Shown here: piece by piece, positions 62,401-64,000 of the stretch | How the letters are laid out: every line of letters starts with the position of its first letter | Numbering within the stretch: the first letter of the stretch is position 1 | Source: Kitasatospora terrestris | Lineage (GTDB): Bacteria; Actinomycetota; Actinomycetes; Streptomycetales; Streptomycetaceae | NCBI RefSeq assembly: GCF_039542905.1 | Contig: NZ_BAABIS010000001.1 | Span: forward strand, 3,720,001 to 3,784,000 | Direction of reading: 5' to 3' | DNA length: 64,000 nt | Made by a program: the position numbers and the translations under genes | Notes under the pieces: model-generated | What the model was told of the DNA's origin: nothing | The model's database searches: none | Seen by the model: the letters and a program-made list of their open reading frames with translations, nothing else

Positions 62401-63513
62401 TCAGTGGGAGCGGCGGGTGACCAGCTCGGCGAGGGCGAGCAGCTCGTCGGCCGCCGCCGGGGCGGGGACCGCCTCGGCGAGGTGCGCGATGGCGGCCGCC
62501 ATCCGGTCGCAGGACTCCCCCTGCGCCCACTCGCGGCCGCCCGCCGCCTCCACCGCGGCGGCGGCCCGCTGCAGCTCCTCCGCGCTCAACGGGCGCTCGT
62601 GCGCGTACAGCTCCGCCAGCTCGGCACCGGCCGGGGTGCCGGAGCGGAGCGCGAACACCACCGGCAACGACTTCTTCCGGGCGGCGAGATCCGCGCCGAC
62701 CGGCTTGCCGGTGACCGCCGGGTCGCCCCAGATGCCGATCAGGTCGTCGATCAGCTGGAAGGCCAGACCGATCTCCCGGCCGAAGGCGTCCAGGGCGTCA
62801 GCGGCCGCCGTGGACGCCCCCGCGTACAGCCCGCCGAGCGCACTGGCGCAGCCGAGCAGGGCCCCGGTCTTGGCCTCCGCCATCGCCAGGCACTCGGCGA
62901 GCGACACGTCCGCCCGCTGTTCGAAGGCGCAGTCGGCCTGCTGCCCGGCGCACAGCTCCACCACGCAGTCGGCGATCCGGCGGACCGCGGCGGGCGCGGC
63001 CGGGTGCGGATCCTCGGCGAGCACCCGCAGCGCCAGCGAGTGCATCGCGTCGCCGACCAGGATGGCGCCGGTGGTGCCGAACACCCGCCAGGCGGTGGGC
63101 CGGTGCCGGCGGGTCTGGTCGCGGTCGATCACGTCGTCGTGCAGCAGGGTGAAGTTGTGCACCAGCTCGACCGCGGTGGCCGCCCGGACCGCCTCGACCG
63201 GCCAGCCGCCGAGCGCCCGGGCGGCGGCCAGCACCATCGCCGGGCGGAAGGCCTTGCCGGAACCGGTGTTGCTCGGCGTACCGTCCGCCTCCCACCAGCC
63301 GAAGTGGTAGCCGGAGACCAGGCGCATCGACTCGGGCAGCGACTCGACGGCCGCCCGCAGGGCCGGATCGACCACCGCCCGGGCCCGGTCGAGGAGCTCG
63401 CGCGCGAGCTCCTGGTCCCCGCCCTCCTCCGAGCTACCGGACTCTCCGTCGGACTCGCTCGATTCGCCGTCCGGCCGGCCCCGGTGGTCACGCTCCAGCG
63501 TGAAGATCCCCAT
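62401..63513 (-). CDS. polyprenyl (isoprenyl diphosphate) synthase, probable encapsulin cargo
   Basis: 370 residues. The all-helical trans-prenyltransferase core carries the first Asp-rich motif DDVID at 126-130 and the second DDLIGIWGD at 256-264, plus KAFRPAMVLAA and RKKSLPVV. It would condense isopentenyl diphosphate with an allylic diphosphate to make a C10-C20 or longer chain. Residues 1-35 form an acidic Ser/Gly/Glu-rich disordered leader (RPDGESSESDGESGSSEEGG) absent from ordinary synthases. Disordered N-terminal regions direct cargo into family 2 encapsulins. The shell gene is directly upstream, so cargo status is inferred. ATG 63513 has GGGGAAG upstream. Confidence 0.88.
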   Translation of the reverse strand: MGIFTLERDHRGRPDGESSESDGESGSSEEGGDQELARELLDRARAVVDPALRAAVESLPESMRLVSGYHFGWWEADGTPSNTGSGKAFRPAMVLAAARALGGWPVEAVRAATAVELVHNFTLLHDDVIDRDQTRRHRPTAWRVFGTTGAILVGDAMHSLALRVLAEDPHPAAPAAVRRIADCVVELCAGQQADCAFEQRADVSLAECLAMAEAKTGALLGCASALGGLYAGASTAAADALDAFGREIGLAFQLIDDLIGIWGDPAVTGKPVGADLAARKKSLPVVFALRSGTPAGAELAELYAHERPLSAEELQRAAAAVEAAGGREWAQGESCDRMAAAIAHLAEAVPAPAAADELLALAELVTRRSH

Positions 63514-63533
63514 CCTGCTTCCCCCCTGGCGGT

Positions 63534-63594
63534 GGTGCTCGGTACTCGATACGTGGTGCTCGGTGCTTTGAACTCGGTGAACTCGGTGCTCGGT
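63534..63594 (-). repeat. three ACCGAGCACC repeats between encapsulin and prenyl synthase genes
   Basis: On the minus (mRNA) strand ACCGAGCACC occurs three times in this 80-base gap (plus-strand GGTGCTCGGT at 63534, 63555 and 63585), with further ACCGAG units between. No terminator hairpin is seen, so shell and cargo are probably co-transcribed. Confidence 0.7.
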
Positions 63595-64000
63595 CAGTTG
63601 CGCGGTGCGGCGATGTCGACGTTCTCCAGCACGCCGATCGCGTCGGGGACGAGGACCGCAGCGGAGTAGTAGGCGCTGACCAGGTACGAGATGACCGCCT
63701 TCTCGTCGATCCCCATGAACCGCACCGAGAGCCCGGGCTCGTACTCGTCCGGCAACCCGGTCTGGTGGAGGCCGATCACGCCCTGCTTGTCCTCGCCGGT
63801 ACGCATGGCGAGGATCGAGGTGGTGTTCTGCGCGGTGATCGGGATCTTGTTGCAGGTCAGCACCGGGACGCCGCGCCAGGCCGGGACCTGGCGGCCGTGC
63901 AGCTCGACGGTGGCGGGGTACAGGCCGCGGCTGTTGCACTCGCGCTGGAAGGCGGCGATCGCCCTCGGGTGGGCGAGGTAGAACTTGGTGCCCCGGCGGC
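63594..64000 (-). CDS. family 2 encapsulin nanocompartment shell protein, C-terminal part
   Basis: The last 135 residues of an encapsulin-type (HK97-fold, SrpI-like) shell protein, running off the right edge. Landmarks of family 2 shells are [67 protein letters not shown] (abridged) and the P/A-domain end [25 protein letters not shown] (abridged). The shell self-assembles into a protein compartment. Whether it carries the cyclic-nucleotide-binding insertion of family 2B lies beyond the window. The next gene, 80 bases downstream, is a prenyl synthase with a cargo-like disordered leader. Confidence 0.9.
   Translation of the reverse strand, partial: RRGTKFYLAHPRAIAAFQRECNSRGLYPATVELHGRQVPAWRGVPVLTCNKIPITAQNTTSILAMRTGEDKQGVIGLHQTGLPDEYEPGLSVRFMGIDEKAVISYLVSAYYSAAVLVPDAIGVLENVDIAAPRN

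Overview
The window is 64 kb of very GC-rich actinomycete chromosome. It reads as a core segment from the family Streptomycetaceae (Streptomyces or Kitasatospora; I cannot separate the two by eye). Supporting points are the extreme third-position GC, GTG/TTG starts, lsr2, disA-radA, a ClpC-type Clp ATPase, actinobacterial ArgA, LAXTG-type surface anchoring and many leaderless genes. I see no tRNA, rRNA, CRISPR array, integrase, transposase or prophage.

Layout. 1-8.7 kb: housekeeping genes mostly on the minus strand: a HAD phosphatase cut by the window edge, proC, two unknown envelope proteins, ilvD, a methyltransferase, a TIM-barrel protein with a histone-like tail, and a Ppx/GppA phosphatase broken by one extra base in a G7 tract. 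8.8-9.6 kb: an alpha/beta hydrolase. 9.7-14.8 kb: a polymorphic-toxin-type operon (WXG100 protein, 1116-aa glutamine-deamidase-like toxin, SUKH-4 immunity-type protein) in which both enzyme-like domains seem to lack key residues. 15-20.3 kb: a cysteine-rich protein, nuoD overlapping a MidA/NDUFAF7-like methyltransferase, and a two-component system.

20.3-26.3 kb: a cofactor operon combining pantothenate/CoA genes (DUF2520 reductase candidate, panC, panD, coaX) with NAD genes (nadB, nadC), closed by a strong terminator. 26.4-29.8 kb: a MacAB-like ABC efflux operon with overlapping starts. 29.9-39.4 kb: a small unknown gene, a LAXTG surface protein, lysS, a micropeptide, a BlaI-family regulator, argA, lsr2, an unknown gene and clpC. 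39.4-53.5 kb: secreted hydrolases (M6, M23 and S8 peptidases), a threonine-aldolase-like enzyme, TetR/MFS and ArsR/MFS pairs with visible operators, mutY and a rhomboid protease. 53.6-58.2 kb: disA-radA (c-di-AMP synthesis, recombination) and a membrane protein joining sigma-like, zinc anti-sigma-like and BACON parts. 58.2-64 kb: two DUF1254/DUF1214 paralogues, an epimerase, a polyprenyl synthase with a disordered acidic N-terminus, and at the edge the C-terminal third of a family 2 encapsulin shell protein, i.e. a terpenoid nanocompartment locus.

The items I would follow first are the degenerate toxin/immunity operon, the encapsulin-prenyl synthase locus, the nuoD-MidA pair, the sigma/anti-sigma/BACON fusion, and the repeated TANNNT-N6-9-start layout that marks at least fifteen genes as probably leaderless.
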